NCBI RefSeq assembly: GCF_002303885.1
Contig: NZ_MRCM01000003.1
Coordinates: 186,001 to 250,000, forward strand
DNA length: 64,000 bases
Direction of reading: 5' to 3'
Source: Flavobacterium sp. ACN2
GTDB lineage: Bacteria > Bacteroidota > Bacteroidia > Flavobacteriales > Flavobacteriaceae
Shown here: positions 63,319 to 64,000 of the stretch, one piece after another
Position numbering within the stretch: position 1 is the stretch's first letter
How the letters are laid out: every line of letters begins with the position of its first letter
Notes under the pieces: generated by a model
What the model was told of the DNA's origin: nothing
Seen by the model: the letters and a program-made list of their open reading frames with translations, nothing else
The model's database searches: none
Made by a program: the position numbers and the translations under genes

Positions 63319-64000
63319 ATGCGTTCATTCCAACTGTACATTTCAAAAATTTGTTTCAAAGGAGCTTCTTCGTACGCATTCTCATTTGTTTTATTGCTGA
63401 CCTTTTTGTTTTCGTCAAAATCATTTTCGCAGGAAACAAAAAAAGATAGTGTTAAAAGACCCAAAATAGGATTAGTTTTAAGCGGCGGCGGCGCCAAAGG
63501 TTTTGCACATATTGGAGTTTTGAAAGTTTTGGAAGAAGCCGGAATCAAAATTGACTATATTGGCGGAACCAGTATGGGATCTGTAATTGGCGGACTTTAT
63601 GCCTCTGGCTACAATGCTTCTCAAATCGATTCTATTTTCAAACGAACCAATTTCGACGAACTAATAAACGACTATATTCCGCGTTCTTCTAAGAATTTTT
63701 ATGGTAAGAAGAATGACGAGTTATATGCGATTGTCTTGCCTTTCAGTAATTTCAGAGTCGGCATTCCAGAAGCACTTTCAAAAGGAATGTATAATTATAA
63801 TTTATTAAGCAGTTTAACTAGAAATGTACGTCACGTTCGCGATTTCAACAAACTGCCAACTCCTTTTTTATGTATTGGAACTAATATTGAAACAGGCGAA
63901 GAAGTTTTGCTTAATAAAGGAAATCTGGTTCAGGCCATGATGGCGAGTTCGGCCTTTCCTTCCCTGTTTACACCGGTTGAAATTGACGGAAATTTGTTGG
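63319..64000 (+). CDS. Patatin-like phospholipase (partial, 3' end beyond the window)
   Basis: At least 227 codons are visible and the frame is still open. Signal peptide about 1-37 ([16 protein letters not shown]). Patatin domain from about 50: oxyanion loop [15 protein letters not shown], nucleophile [10 protein letters not shown] (Ser about 90). The catalytic Asp would be farther on, near the end of the visible part or outside. In Bacteroidota such genes often go on into a POTRA and outer-membrane barrel, but that part is not here. It lies seven bases after uvrC. Identity of the patatin domain is firm; the full architecture is not seen. Confidence 0.9.
   Translation, partial: MRSFQLYISKICFKGASSYAFSFVLLLTFLFSSKSFSQETKKDSVKRPKIGLVLSGGGAKGFAHIGVLKVLEEAGIKIDYIGGTSMGSVIGGLYASGYNASQIDSIFKRTNFDELINDYIPRSSKNFYGKKNDELYAIVLPFSNFRVGIPEALSKGMYNYNLLSSLTRNVRHVRDFNKLPTPFLCIGTNIETGEEVLLNKGNLVQAMMASSAFPSLFTPVEIDGNLL

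Overview
This is an AT-rich chromosomal stretch from a member of the Bacteroidota, almost certainly a Flavobacterium-like species. Four things point that way. Promoters follow the flavobacterial form TTG-N17-23-TAnnTTTG. Ribosome-binding sites are absent. Type IX secretion (T9SS) proteins are present. The gene content is typical: a b-type succinate dehydrogenase, the Bat aerotolerance cluster and an NADP-type glutamate dehydrogenase. I see no rRNA, tRNA, CRISPR array, insertion sequence or prophage. Spacers are instead full of short palindromic repeats of several families.

Layout. 0-5.3 kb: sdhCAB (minus strand) and an HMG-CoA-synthase-family gene. 5.3-13.3 kb: an accessory stretch of small lipoproteins and unknown proteins, a membrane LytTR regulator with a candidate operator, a GNAT acetyltransferase, a two-gene unit made of a catalytically dead ABC-ATPase-like protein and a beta-helix/repeat protein, and an XRE regulator. 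13.3-17.9 kb: aminopeptidase P, ferritin, an AIM24-like protein and an alpha/beta hydrolase. 17.9-31 kb: two copies of a three-gene Roadblock/LC7 module in mirror-image orientation, enclosing a minimal ABC transporter, AddB-like and AddA-like recombination nucleases, an OmpA/TSP3 porin, kbl and lspA. 31-44 kb: traR/dksA-like, ileS, a T9SS cargo protein, recO, porZ, gdhA, an outer-membrane protein, cystathionine gamma-synthase and a DUF3298 lipoprotein. 44-47.7 kb: an AlbA_2 protein, a short-chain dehydrogenase, a GNAT and an aldo/keto reductase. 47.9-59.5 kb: the MoxR-DUF58-Bat operon and a facing VWA lipoprotein. 59.8-64 kb: 5-formyl-THF cyclo-ligase, an aspartoacylase-like protein, uvrC and a patatin cut by the window edge.

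How the genes work together. SdhCAB feeds the quinone pool. The AddA- and AddB-like proteins, RecO and UvrC are DNA-repair functions. PorZ and the type A sorting domains tie the window to T9SS. MoxR, DUF58 and BatA-E form one envelope chaperone-like complex in which several von Willebrand domains sit next to TPR proteins.

The most interesting candidate for an undescribed system is the duplicated Roadblock/LC7 module. Each copy has two LC7 proteins transcribed away from a tiny basic protein ending in an amphipathic motif. One copy (29.7-30.9 kb) lies inside what is usually a compact ileS-traR-lspA gene group. No MglA/Ras-like GTPase partner lies nearby. Second is the pseudo-ABC-ATPase/beta-helix pair at 9.5-11.5 kb.
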